DNA of 64,000 nt, taken from positions 186,001-250,000 of the forward strand of contig JAKTTT010000022.1 in assembly GCA_030581615.1 (NCBI GenBank), written 5' to 3'. Of the stretch, positions 45,493 through 55,700 are shown in pieces (position 1 is the stretch's first letter; every line of letters starts with the position of its first letter). The notes under the pieces are model-generated. The model was not told where the DNA came from and made no database searches. It saw only the letters and a program-made list of their open reading frames with translations. The DNA is from Alloascoidea africana (lineage: Eukaryota > Ascomycota > Alloascoideomycetes > Alloascoideales > Alloascoideaceae). Made by a program: the position numbers and the translations under genes.

Positions 45493-47430
45493 ATGCCTTT
45501 ACAGGAATTCCAATCTCCCAAGGCAGACTCATTCTCACCAGAACATATAGCACACACGTCCAATTCCAAGGCTCTTCAAAATAACGGTGGCAGCAGCTGG
45601 AAAAATGATACACCCTCAAAGTATAGCATACCTATCGCAGACATTGCGGAGGCATCGGATTCAGATTGCTCTTCGCTCGCGTGTCTCTCTGGAGCCTGTA
45701 AACAGGCAGTAGAGACCTCTTATGCCCCGTCCATAGCGGTAATAACGTCCAAGAGTGTAGAGGAACTGCTTGGAGAAACGGGGAGCGGGTTCCCATCGCT
45801 TTTGAGCTTGCTCAGTTTCTTTGAAGATTCCGTGAAGGGCAAACTAACGATAAAAGACTCGCGTATGATTTCACGGCTCCATGATAACATGATAATGCGA
45901 TTCACAGAATTCCCAACAGAAGAATACGCAAATGCCAGCAATCAGCTGTTTGATGGAAAGGAGGTGAAAAAGTTGATGGTATCAATGGCTCAAGAAACCG
46001 CTGGTCCCAATGCGGCAAAAGAAGACATCCCTCGACACAATTCTCTATACTTTGACTACTTCCGCAGCACTTGTACCGTTTTCAAAACCGTTCCTTTTGA
46101 AAGCTTCAAAGATCCAGTAGGCGTGGTAATCGCTGTTTCTAGCCATGACCCCCAACCTTTACAGGCGGCTCAAGATATTTCACGCCAAGTTCAAACAGAG
46201 ATGCAAATACCGCCATATGTCAACAGAGAATTCTTGAAAACCTATCTGCTAATTCACGATGAGCAAAAACATGACATTGAAAAATCTCAGAAAGATTTGG
46301 ACGAAATTAAGAAGAGTTGTGGTAGAAACTCATTCATCCTCAGGATTAACCGAAAGCTAGATGACGAGGTAAAGCAAAACAATAGGCGAGTAGTAAAAAG
46401 ACCAGCAAATAGACCAATTGCCGAGAAACATTTACGAGCGGAACTTCATATTGAAGATGTTGTGGCATTACAGACCTATATCAAGGTGCTGTTTATACAA
46501 GCGGTAATTCCCTTTATGGAGCAGCGTATCTTCCAATGGGATAATGAAGTTGTTCCAAGCCGAAGGAGTTTAACAGGAAGATTCAAAACGATATTTGGAG
46601 GCCCTAGATCTCAATCGAAATCCGAGTTTGATGGAGACAAGGGTTACTATCCTTATAAAAGCTCGGTAGCTACTCTTAGAAGACTGGCCGATTACTCTTT
46701 CATGTTACGAGATTACAGATATGCCTATGAGATGTACGGACTATTAATCAAGGACGCGACGAGAGACAAGGCATGGGAATATTTGGCCTCATCCCAGGAA
46801 ATGGCTGCAGTCAGCTATCTGCTGAGCAATCCTGCGCTTACATCAAAGGGTTTCGGTACGGTTCTGGTCCCACTGATAGATGGATGTCTTTCATCTTACC
46901 TATCAAAAGCTCAGAAACAGACGTATGCGGTCCGATGTTTGCTGATCTGTTCAGAGTTATTATGTGCTTTTAAGAATAAGAACGGTCGGTTAGTTCCTGA
47001 GCATCTTAATACAAGGTTGTTGTTGAAGATTCTACAATCAAACACAGAAGGTGAAAGCACCAGCTTAGTAAATGGAATAGGGCGGGCGTTAATTTGGGAA
47101 AGAATTGCCGGATCTTTTGAAACCCATGGCAAAAATGGTGTTGAGGAAGAAGACACTAAAAGTGAAGAAACAAAGACATTAGAAACTGATGAGAAAATCT
47201 TTGATCATAAAATACGGTTTACAAATAGTGCTGATGTGGCTGGCTTTCAGAGAAGTCGGAAAAGAACGTTTTCGTTATTATTAGCTGCAAAGGAATGGTT
47301 GGGAATAGACCTACAACCTGAAGCAGAGTATTGTGTCAAATCTATTCTTCCAATATATAATGCAGTTGGATTGGATGCAAAACTTGAGAGTGCTTTAAAG
47401 TTTTTTTCCACCACGTCTGACGATTGCTAA
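45493..47430 (+). CDS. TRS85: TRAPPIII subunit Trs85
   Basis: Trs85 (TRAPPC8) is the specific subunit of TRAPPIII, which activates Ypt1 in autophagy and the Cvt pathway. The product is 645 aa from ATG 45493 (MPLQEFQSPKA). Matching family features are the N-terminal APSIAVITS block, a hydrophobic core with DPVGVVIAVSSHDP, and the ...ADYSFMLRDYRYAYEMYGLLIKDA... region (about residues 395-425). That region and the following WEYLASSQEMAAVSYLL are characteristic of TRAPPC8. The upstream ATG 45280 would add 71 residues of poor composition and is not preferred. The N-terminal about 60 residues are Ser-rich. Confidence 0.88.
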   Translation: MPLQEFQSPKADSFSPEHIAHTSNSKALQNNGGSSWKNDTPSKYSIPIADIAEASDSDCSSLACLSGACKQAVETSYAPSIAVITSKSVEELLGETGSGFPSLLSLLSFFEDSVKGKLTIKDSRMISRLHDNMIMRFTEFPTEEYANASNQLFDGKEVKKLMVSMAQETAGPNAAKEDIPRHNSLYFDYFRSTCTVFKTVPFESFKDPVGVVIAVSSHDPQPLQAAQDISRQVQTEMQIPPYVNREFLKTYLLIHDEQKHDIEKSQKDLDEIKKSCGRNSFILRINRKLDDEVKQNNRRVVKRPANRPIAEKHLRAELHIEDVVALQTYIKVLFIQAVIPFMEQRIFQWDNEVVPSRRSLTGRFKTIFGGPRSQSKSEFDGDKGYYPYKSSVATLRRLADYSFMLRDYRYAYEMYGLLIKDATRDKAWEYLASSQEMAAVSYLLSNPALTSKGFGTVLVPLIDGCLSSYLSKAQKQTYAVRCLLICSELLCAFKNKNGRLVPEHLNTRLLLKILQSNTEGESTSLVNGIGRALIWERIAGSFETHGKNGVEEEDTKSEETKTLETDEKIFDHKIRFTNSADVAGFQRSRKRTFSLLLAAKEWLGIDLQPEAEYCVKSILPIYNAVGLDAKLESALKFFSTTSDDC

Positions 47431-48037
47431 TTGATGAATGTTGGCTTGTTTTTGTTTTTTTCCTCTTATGTCTTTATTTTGATAGATAATTCCTTTGATT
47501 TTAGTCATAACGAAGTGAATCTGCTTGTCACCAAATATGAATACATGAATCCACAACAAAATTTAGAATGCGATTATCCGAATAAGAAATGTTCCTTGTC
47601 TCTGGTGATTGGGGCTTTTCAAAATCAAATTTTATAATGATGTTCCTTCCCACTTTGTTAGCAGTGTAGTGGTTATAACATTTATGCAAATAGTACTTTC
47701 ACATTAAAACGATGGTACTAACATCAAGGCATCTACTGTAATATGTGACCGACATGCTTACATCCTATTTACTTTTATTCACCTAAAAGTACCCTATTTC
47801 CTATTATTATGCTCTTAAACCTCATAGAGCATAGGGGCTTCTTGAATGATCATCATGAATAATCTATCGTTAGCACAAGTAGAGTTACTTAAATAGTGCA
47901 TTCATTCCTTAGATAGAAAGAACAACAAATCATATCCATATTTTCCTTGAATTAAACCTTTTATGGACTTGATGTTCATGTTATTCCACATCGCAAAACT
48001 GGCAACACGCTACGCCTACATAAAAAATTCTTATCTA
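47431..48037. other. Convergent intergenic region, TRS85 / FRA1
   Basis: AT-rich sequence with no convincing gene. A short tRNA A-box lookalike at 47657-47688 lacks a B box. A frame directly downstream of TRS85 (47431-47637) is compositionally random. Confidence 0.45.
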
Positions 48038-50293
48038 TTACAATGGGACTGTTTCTCGCCTTAACCATTCTAAAGCTCTACCCCTGACTGAATCTTTCAG
48101 AGTTTGATATACTCTTTCATGATAACGGTTAATCCAATTTCTCTCATTGGTTTCGAGTAAATTGATGTTGATCAATTTGCGACAATAAGGAACAAGAGTC
48201 AAGGTCTCAAAGGACAAAAAATCTTTACCGTCAAATGTGTTTTCCGGAATCCCATCATTAATATGTCTTTGCACTGCAATAAGATTCTCAATACGGATGC
48301 CAAATGTTCCCCTTTCATAATATCCTGGCTCATTAGAAACAATGTTTCCTACTTTAAGAGGAATTGAGCCAACTGAAGAGGCAGGAGAAATGCCAACTGG
48401 TCCCTCATGAACGTTTAAAAACGATCCTACCCCATGGCCTGTTCCATGTCTATAATCCTTCTTATGTTCCCAAAGGTACTGTCTTGCCAAAGCATCCAAC
48501 ATCATTCCAGTTGTACCTTCAGGAAAAACGGCTTTGGCAAGAGCAACGTGACCCTTAAGTACCAAAGTATAGGCTTCTATTTCTTCCTTTGTCGGCGTTC
48601 CAAAATGCAAAGTTCTGGTGATATCAGTGGTACCATCTTTATACTGTGCGCCCGAGTCATTCAGGTATATTTTGGCAGGATCAATTATGGAGCAAGTTGA
48701 AGGAGATGGGGCATAGTGGATAATTGCTGCGTTCGGGCCCGATGACGAAATTGTCTCAAAGCTGAGTCCCACAAACAAACTCTGTTCTGCTCTAAACTCT
48801 TTCTGTTTTTCAGCCGCAGTAACCTCATCAATAAATACGCCGTTCTCTACCAGTTCCTCTTCAAGCCAAGCGAAAAACTTGACTTGAGCAACTGCATCTT
48901 TAAAATGGGCGTTTCTAGCACCTTCCAACTCAATATCATTTTTAATAGATTTGGAGATTTCCAGTGGCGATGGAACTTCCAAGGTTTTGGCTCCCGATTC
49001 TTCAAGAGTGGTTACCAGCGCCCAGGAAGTAGAAAACTTTGAGACACAAATGGTCTTCTCGTCGTGTTTCTTGGTACGGCTAGTGATTATTTTCTGTACA
49101 TTTTTCGCATCTTCCCAAATCTCATTGTAGTCCTTTGCAATAATTCCTTCTTGGCTGAAATAATCCCTAATCTCCGTGGTTACCTTTAAAGGATCTATGT
49201 ATAAGAACGACTCATCAAGAGTGATCAACGCATATGCGAAAAACACGGGGTTGAAATTGATATCGTGGTTACCACGAAGGTTGAAAAGCCACGCGATTTC
49301 ATCCAGGGACGATACGACAATGCCATCTGCATTCAGCGATTTCAAAGTTTGTCTCAGAGCAGCCACTTTTTCAGAGAAAGATGCGCCGGCATATTTCTGA
49401 TTGTGTATAAATATTGGACTTTGAGAACGTTTGGGCACAACCTCAAAGTCTTTCCAGATCTGGTCAATCAGATTGTCGAATACAGGCACCAGTTCCACTT
49501 TTGGCAGTTCATTATCTGGACATTTGGATATCTGTTTTTCAATCTCCTCTTTCAAGTCAACAGCGAGACTATTTGAGATTAGTCGTGGGTCAACACCAAT
49601 CTTGGCTATAGATCCGGTATCTAGAGAGTTTTGAATAGCACTCTGGATGCTCCACTCTTGCCAGGTTGGGTCTTTGTTTACGCCTTTCCTCAGCATGAGC
49701 CAGTTGAAATCCAACTCGTTCTGTGCCTGAATGAAATACCGGCCATCCGTGCTCAGAGCAGCAGACCCGCATTCGCCTCTATCGCTCATGTTGCCCAAGT
49801 CTCTTGTGACTATCGCAACGCCTGCAGAGCCGGTGAAACCGGAGATGAACTCGCGGCGTTGGTCAGATGCGCTTGTATACTCGCTACTGTGCTCATCTTC
49901 CGAGGGTACTATATAGACAGCCAGATCGTAAGTTTTCATCAGCCGTCTAAGCTCTCCCAGTCGTTTACTTGTATTCATCTCCTCTTGCTCCTTGGAATCC
50001 ACGTTTGTTTTGTCCGTTTCGGGTTCTGGTGTGCTACGAGTTGAAAAAAATCTGGTTCCAAAAAGGCTGCTGGTCTCATCGGACAAATTGGCCTTCCTGT
50101 TCACGAGTCCAGGGGAACAGGTGCAGTTTTTGCACGGCCTTTCTCTGATGAACAGACGATTGGTACTGTTCTCGGTCAGCGAGTACTGTGTAGCAGGACT
50201 GAAAGCCATTTTCGACAGGTTTGTTCTGGATCTCGAGGTAGAGAAGAAAGACCGTAGCTTCGGCACCTGTAAAAGCGTCCTGGATCTTTTCAT
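48038..50293 (-). CDS. FRA1: Fra1-type Xaa-Pro aminopeptidase
   Basis: Metallo-aminopeptidase P family (M24). In yeast, Fra1 acts with Fra2 and Grx3/4 to signal iron status to Aft1. 751 aa, close to yeast Fra1 (749). The N-terminal RPCKNCTCSPGL block is specific to Fra1 rather than Icp55 or human XPNPEP1. Domains follow in order: SKRLGELRRLMKTYDLAVYIVPSEDEH, QRREFISGFTGSAGVAI, then the catalytic domain with LNDSGAQYKDGTTDITRT (two metal Asp), YRHGTGHGVGSFLNVHEGP (His ligand), NEPGYYERGTFGIRIEN (metal Glu). The C-terminus WLRRETVPL matches WLKRETSPL of yeast. The first 28 residues before an internal Met are Arg/Ser/Leu-rich without acids and look like a mitochondrial presequence; yeast Fra1 is cytosolic. 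Confidence 0.94.
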   Translation of the reverse strand: MKRSRTLLQVPKLRSFFSTSRSRTNLSKMAFSPATQYSLTENSTNRLFIRERPCKNCTCSPGLVNRKANLSDETSSLFGTRFFSTRSTPEPETDKTNVDSKEQEEMNTSKRLGELRRLMKTYDLAVYIVPSEDEHSSEYTSASDQRREFISGFTGSAGVAIVTRDLGNMSDRGECGSAALSTDGRYFIQAQNELDFNWLMLRKGVNKDPTWQEWSIQSAIQNSLDTGSIAKIGVDPRLISNSLAVDLKEEIEKQISKCPDNELPKVELVPVFDNLIDQIWKDFEVVPKRSQSPIFIHNQKYAGASFSEKVAALRQTLKSLNADGIVVSSLDEIAWLFNLRGNHDINFNPVFFAYALITLDESFLYIDPLKVTTEIRDYFSQEGIIAKDYNEIWEDAKNVQKIITSRTKKHDEKTICVSKFSTSWALVTTLEESGAKTLEVPSPLEISKSIKNDIELEGARNAHFKDAVAQVKFFAWLEEELVENGVFIDEVTAAEKQKEFRAEQSLFVGLSFETISSSGPNAAIIHYAPSPSTCSIIDPAKIYLNDSGAQYKDGTTDITRTLHFGTPTKEEIEAYTLVLKGHVALAKAVFPEGTTGMMLDALARQYLWEHKKDYRHGTGHGVGSFLNVHEGPVGISPASSVGSIPLKVGNIVSNEPGYYERGTFGIRIENLIAVQRHINDGIPENTFDGKDFLSFETLTLVPYCRKLININLLETNERNWINRYHERVYQTLKDSVRGRALEWLRRETVPL

Positions 50294-50540
50294 AAACTAA
50301 TTAGAGAGCAGAATCGCAAGGGATATCTAGGAGAAGGGAATTTGTGAACGTGAGATCTGGTGTAAGCGAGCTGCGACCGTGGGGGGAGAATCCAGCGCGG
50401 AACGGCGGGACGTGGTACAATTAGTACAAGGCTACAGATCTGTTAGCAAAAACCATGTCGAGCTCCTATTTCTGTAGGTACAGAACGAATACTACCATAA
50501 AAAAACACGTAAACACATTTATATATTTATCACACAAGAT

Positions 50541-52388
50541 TCAGAGCATTTTCTGGATTTGGTCGGCAAGCGACTCTGCCTCCGCGGCGTAATTCACAGG
50601 CATGGCCGAGGTGACCTGGTATCGCACTCTCATCTGATTGTTATAGTTGTCCTGCTTGGCCCGGATTCTGAAAATGTACTCCTTGCCCAGGGCCTCCGAC
50701 ATGACTGCCGAGAACATGGGAGATTCCTCTTCGCGGTACCTGGTGAGCTCGCTGGCCTCGGTTCCGCCAAAAATCAGCTTCCCGGTGTCGTCAAAGCACG
50801 TCACCCACATCTGATCCGTGGCATCGAGAACGCTGGCAGTCGTAATATAGCGGTATCGGGGGCTATCGTACTCCTTGTCCATCGTCTCGCATCGCCATCT
50901 CCCATTGCCGACGTCGATGACCTTCCGGTTGCAGTTCTCTTCAGGGCATGCCGGGTACGCAAATGTCTGGTCTCTGATGAACTTGATGGTGGCTTTCAGA
51001 GAAAAGTAATCGGGCTTTTCGCTGCTGCCCAGGTGCTCTTCTTTCGCCTGTCGGATGGTTTTGCGGTTCTCCGGTCTGGTGCTGGATCCCATATCCGAGG
51101 TGGCCATGGATTTGAACGACTCATTTAGACCCTGGGTGTCGTACCAGCCCTTGATCGTGTGGGCTTCAGGAGTATCTGGGTTGATCACGATGGAGCCTCC
51201 TTGGGTCAGGCTCAGGCTCTTGCCGCCAAAATCGCTGACTTTGGCCCCTTTGCAACCGACCACGTCGCCTGTCGAGCTGCTGAACTCGGTGGCGGTTTTG
51301 TTCCAGAGCGTGACTTTGATGGAAAACTGGGACTTGTCCACTATTGTCACATCTCGGCGGTCGTAAGCTCGGCCAGATGCTCTGGCCGTGAGCTGATGGA
51401 CCTCGCCGACCTCCTTGATCACGCCAAGCACGTCGATGATGCTGTTGGCCTCGATCTGCTGGATCTTGTCCAGCGGAACAAAGTTAAACATGATTTTGGG
51501 AACGTCCTCTGTGTCGACACAGGGCTCAATGGTGGTTTCGCGGTCGAAAGACAGCTCATATGGATGGGGCAGCGTGTTGAAGGGCTTGCGAGCCATGTTG
51601 ACTCTGCATTTCGAGATGAGGTAGACTTTGCCCTCTTGCAACAGATCGTAGAAACTGTCCACGGCCTCGTTGAATCCAGTTGCCTTGATTTCGGCAGACT
51701 CGTCCAGCAAGTTGACGTTGAAGAGTTTCCCTTCTCCACGGGCATTCTGCCATGTTCGAACCTCCGATTTGAACGAAACGCGGGCTTTGATTGTCCATTT
51801 GTTCTGGTAAGGAGACAGAGCCTCAATTGGATAAATAGTGGGCCCGCCATGGAACGATCTAGAGCTGTGGCCGATCGGCTGGTAGGGCTCTTTCTTTGCG
51901 ACCGGTTGCGGTGCCACAGCAGTGTTCACAGCAGTGTTCATAGCACTTGTAGCAGTGGTAGTGGGTGCAGCAGTGGGTTCATTTAGGGCAGGAGTAGGAG
52001 ATTTTCTACTGTTTCCATCGTCCTCTCCTTCGTTAAAGTGAACAGGATTGCCAATGCGTGCTTCGGCCTGGTCGACGATTCTGTAGGAGTGGACCAGCAG
52101 AATTCTCTTTCCCTTGAACAGGTGTTTCGCGTAGCTGGTCAGCTCCACAATCGAGTGCTTTCTCAGGTTCGTCAGCTCGTCTCCGAAATTCACGTTCTGG
52201 GCTCCGAATGAGAGAATGATGTTGAGACCGTCGCTGAAGACAAATCTGGGACGAGGGTTTTCCATCGTCGGGTTCTGCGGAAAGTAGCGTGCATTGAGGA
52301 CCTGGAGACGCAGATTGGGCAAGTTTTCGTTATCTTCGGAATCCCACAGGGCACTGAGACAGCCTTGCGATATGCCGTGGGCGCTCAT
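50541..52388 (-). CDS. RFA1: Replication protein A large subunit
   Basis: Largest RPA subunit, binding single-stranded DNA in replication, repair and recombination. 615 aa, near the human and yeast lengths. Layout: N-terminal OB fold (about 1-120), Ser/Thr/Ala-rich linker (120-170), then DBD-A (IEALSPYQNKWTIKARV), DBD-B and the C-terminal DBD-C (about 430-615). The DBD-C zinc ribbon reads CPEENC (C481, C486) then RWRCETM (C500, M503). In human RPA70 the four zinc ligands are Cys at these same four positions, so the fourth is Met here. The gene is clearly GC-richer than most of the window. An MCB box lies 44-51 bp upstream of the start. Confidence 0.97.
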   Translation of the reverse strand: MSAHGISQGCLSALWDSEDNENLPNLRLQVLNARYFPQNPTMENPRPRFVFSDGLNIILSFGAQNVNFGDELTNLRKHSIVELTSYAKHLFKGKRILLVHSYRIVDQAEARIGNPVHFNEGEDDGNSRKSPTPALNEPTAAPTTTATSAMNTAVNTAVAPQPVAKKEPYQPIGHSSRSFHGGPTIYPIEALSPYQNKWTIKARVSFKSEVRTWQNARGEGKLFNVNLLDESAEIKATGFNEAVDSFYDLLQEGKVYLISKCRVNMARKPFNTLPHPYELSFDRETTIEPCVDTEDVPKIMFNFVPLDKIQQIEANSIIDVLGVIKEVGEVHQLTARASGRAYDRRDVTIVDKSQFSIKVTLWNKTATEFSSSTGDVVGCKGAKVSDFGGKSLSLTQGGSIVINPDTPEAHTIKGWYDTQGLNESFKSMATSDMGSSTRPENRKTIRQAKEEHLGSSEKPDYFSLKATIKFIRDQTFAYPACPEENCNRKVIDVGNGRWRCETMDKEYDSPRYRYITTASVLDATDQMWVTCFDDTGKLIFGGTEASELTRYREEESPMFSAVMSEALGKEYIFRIRAKQDNYNNQMRVRYQVTSAMPVNYAAEAESLADQIQKML

Positions 52389-52431
52389 GACGGTGGAAAG
52401 AGTAGCTGGAGAGGTTGGAGTGGACAGAAAC

Positions 52432-52439
52432 GACGCGTC
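52432..52439. promoter_or_regulatory. MCB box GACGCGTC upstream of RFA1
   Basis: Palindromic GACGCGTC contains ACGCGT, the binding core of MBF (Mbp1-Swi6), 44 bp upstream of the RFA1 ATG. DNA-replication genes including RFA1 are MBF targets in yeasts, so G1/S control is expected. Confidence 0.6.
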
Positions 52440-52502
52440 GCTGCTTTTTTCGAATAAATTCTGGCGTGGCGTTCTTTTCGCGGCCAGGGGTGTGATTGGG
52501 GG

Positions 52503-52510
52503 TTACCCGG
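52503..52510 (+). promoter_or_regulatory. Reb1-type site TTACCCGG in the RFA1/RAX2 promoter
   Basis: Exact octamer about 115 bp upstream of RFA1 and about 255 bp upstream of RAX2. Confidence 0.6.
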
Positions 52511-52601
52511 CCACAGTGGAAGCTGAGGCGGCTCGTTCTCGATTTCTCGTCTTTTTCACAGCTTCGCCAGTTCCAGTTCCGTTCACCGTTCACCGTTGGC
52601 C

Positions 52602-52713
52602 TGTTTCGCTGTTTCGCTGTTTTCTGCTCGCTGTTTGCTGTTTGCATTGCCGCTGTTTCGCTGTTTGCACTTTGCTTTCACCCTCGCTTTCGCTTTCGCT
52701 TCCGCTTTCGTCG
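52602..52713 (+). repeat. Simple repeat of TTTCGC/TGTTTCGC units
   Basis: Degenerate short units (GTTTCGCT, GCTGTTTG, GCTTTC) fill the RAX2 leader. The tract is pyrimidine-rich on the plus strand and ends about 50 bp before the start codon. Confidence 0.75.
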
Positions 52714-52765
52714 TTGTTGTCTCAGAAGCAGTCTCCTGCTGAGCTTATTCTCCCATATCACCATC

Positions 52766-55700
52766 ATGGCAGGCTTTTCTCTCCAACACATGCCTTTCTT
52801 TCACTTTTGGGTCCTGCTGAACGCCCTCATACTCTCCTTGCCCGGCCACGGGGCCCTGGCTCTCACGATAGCCGAGGTGGAGCAGCCGGCTGTAGATCTC
52901 GAGTCCTTCGGTGACCTGTTCCTCGTCGGCGACTTTGACGGGGCGTCTGTTTACAAATACCAAGGGCAGCAGAACTTCACCTACACCACCAATCCAGATG
53001 CGTCCACCGACGACATCATTCTCAAGTTTAACGATACTGATATCTTATCCTCGCTGGGCGCATCGGACGGTATCATCTCTGCAGTGTGCCAAATCGACAC
53101 CACGCTGTACCTGGCTGGCAACTTCTCGCAGATCGGGAATGTTAAGGACCTGCCGAGCCTGGCGAAGCTGGACCTGGCTTCTGACAACCTCCAGGTCGAG
53201 TCCCTGGTTCCAGAAAGCCAGACTGGGCTTCTGGATATCGACACAGTCTCTGCCATTTACTGCGACTCTGCCGACAACTTAGTTTACGTTGGCGGAAGTC
53301 TAAAGTTTAACACCTCCTACGCTGCAGTGGTCTACAATGTGTCCGGAAAGGCCCTCCAGAGCCTGGACTTCAAGGGCTTTGGACGAGCCAGCAAAATCTA
53401 CTCGATCTCAAAATACTCATCCGATAACGTCAACTCAATAGTGTTTGGCGGCGAATTCCAAAAGCTTGGAAACAACACTTTGCTGCAAATGTCCAGTCCC
53501 GAATATGAATCTTTCTTGAAGAACCAGACAAAGTCCAACAACACCATTAGCGCCTACCAGCAGCTCATTAGTCTGAATCCCGCTCAAATAGCCATCACCT
53601 CAGGCACGGGGGGAGACAACCTCAACTGTCCCCTGGAGTCCTCGTGGACCCTTCCTGATACAGGCGCAGGGACCTGGACTGCGACTCTGCCCTATGCCTT
53701 CACTCCTTCGAAAATCAGAATCTACAACCTGCCCTCGTCGGCTAATGGCAATGGCGCGAAATCCTTCCGTTTGACAGTGTTCCCACTAAACGGTATAATG
53801 AATTTGACGTACATTAATATCGAAACGGGCGAAAAAGTCCGGTGCGATGAATACTGCCCCTTGTACGATGCTGCCACGTTAGCATCCGCTGCTTCAAACC
53901 TCGCGGATGAGAACGAAGACACTTACAAATCCGACATTCTGGGATGGTCTGAAGACTACCAAGAGTTTGGATTTGTGAACAACATCAGCATGTATTCTTT
54001 CCAGATTTACGTTACTGACTATTACGGCTCGGCCGCTGGTCTTTCTGGTGTCGAGCTGTTCCAAACCAGTATCGTAACATATGCTAACCAGACCTATAAC
54101 CAGCTGCCATCCTGTTTCGATGGTAAAGCCACTGTGGGTGCATCCAGTTCTAGCAATTCAGACTGGTACTCTCCGACTCTGGACAGCGATGGTTCTTCTG
54201 CTACTTACATTGCTCTTGATGTGCCTGTTTCCAACGGTGTTCCGCAAGCTGAAGCAGCCATGACTTTCAAACCCAATATCACCGCAAACGGTAACTATAC
54301 CATCTATCTCTACACCCCTGGCTGTTCCAACGACGGCACCTGTGATTACAGAGGACAAGTGGATCTTTCCATGACCACCAAGGACGGAGAGTATGCAAAC
54401 TTTACCCAGTCTCTGTTCCAAGTCAACGATGAGGTCAAGTACGATACCTTGTATTCAGGATACATTAGCGCGGATGATGAGAATCAACCCGAGGTTAAAA
54501 TATCCGTCAAGGGTACGGCATTGGGCAAAAACGACGGCATGATCAAATTTGTCGCTGATAAACTGGTTGCCATTCTAGAATCGCTTGATTCTTCTGCCAA
54601 TGTCACAAACTCCACATCTGATGAAAGTTCCCTTGAACAGGATGACGAGAGCACCAAATATGTTTCAGGCCAAGTGGTATTGAATGGTCTTTTTGAATAT
54701 AACCGTGAAAATTTCACCAAATGGGCCGGTAATGACTCTTTTGCCCCCATTGGAAACAGCTCTTTGAACCAAGTTTTTTCAGGTCTCGAAAAAGTCTCTG
54801 TTAAAGGTTTAGATACTTTTGAAAACGATGACTCCAATATGCTCCTAGTTTCAGGAAAATTCGATCACCCAGCTTATGGCTCTGGTCTTTTAAAGCTGGA
54901 CAAGGTGGGGAATGACGAGGGTTACCGGTGCATCACTGGAGATTTGAGCAGCGTTAAAGCTTTTGGTGTCAATGGATTTGTTAATCACACATTATTGATC
55001 AACAATTCATTAATCCTAACAGGAGACTTTTCAGACACAAAGAACACCTCAGGAACCTCTTTGAAGAACGTTGTGGCCTACAACATTGAGGATGATTCGT
55101 GGTCTAGATTCACCGATGGAATTAACAATACAGGAGCAATCATCTCACCATTTATTCTAAACTCGGATAACTTTTTGATTTTTTCTAGTGGTGCCGGGAA
55201 CGTTAGTGACATTTGGGCAGTTGGTGAAGCCAAGTTTCTTTCCGCAATGGCCGCCAATGGTAATCAAAGCCATGCTGGATTAAACGCCAGATTTTCTTCT
55301 TACTTGGTCAACTCAGCAAATAACTTTACGGTGTATAACGGACAGTTGAACTATCAAGATGTTGAAAGTTCCGGTATACTCAAAGTTAGTGCAGGTGTAA
55401 ACAGTTTGAACATTCAAACTCCTGTGAATTTTGTGGCATCCAGCAATTCGTCAAATGGTACCAGCACTACACATGCTTTTTATGCTGGTTGGTATTTAAA
55501 CTCGACAATGGCGATTATTGGAGGAGATTTCACCGCACAAAACTCCGATAAAGAATATGAAAACGTATTGGTAATTTCTAATGATGGATACTTTGGAATC
55601 AACAGTGTTTCGTTCTCAAATACTTCAGTTGTTAAAGCCCTGTACGCAAAGGATGAGATTCTGTTTGTTGGTGGCAATTTTATGGCCGCCTTTGATGGCG

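Larger units (their letters stand above)
52389..52765. other. Divergent promoter, RFA1 / RAX2
   Basis: About 380 bp holding an MCB box, a Reb1-type site and a pyrimidine-rich simple repeat (all listed separately). The RAX2 frame stays open upstream of its start codon, but that sequence is repeat-like and not protein-like. Confidence 0.6.

Noticed and set aside
47657-47688. tRNA A-box-like sequence (GTGTAGTGGTTATAAC) similar to a tRNA-Val 5' half
   Set aside because: No B box (GGTTCRANYCC) and no acceptor or T-arm pairing in the next 60 bases, so it is not a tRNA gene.
52496-52765. N-terminal extension of RAX2
   Set aside because: It translates a pyrimidine-rich simple repeat. The internal ATG 52766 is followed by a proper signal peptide.
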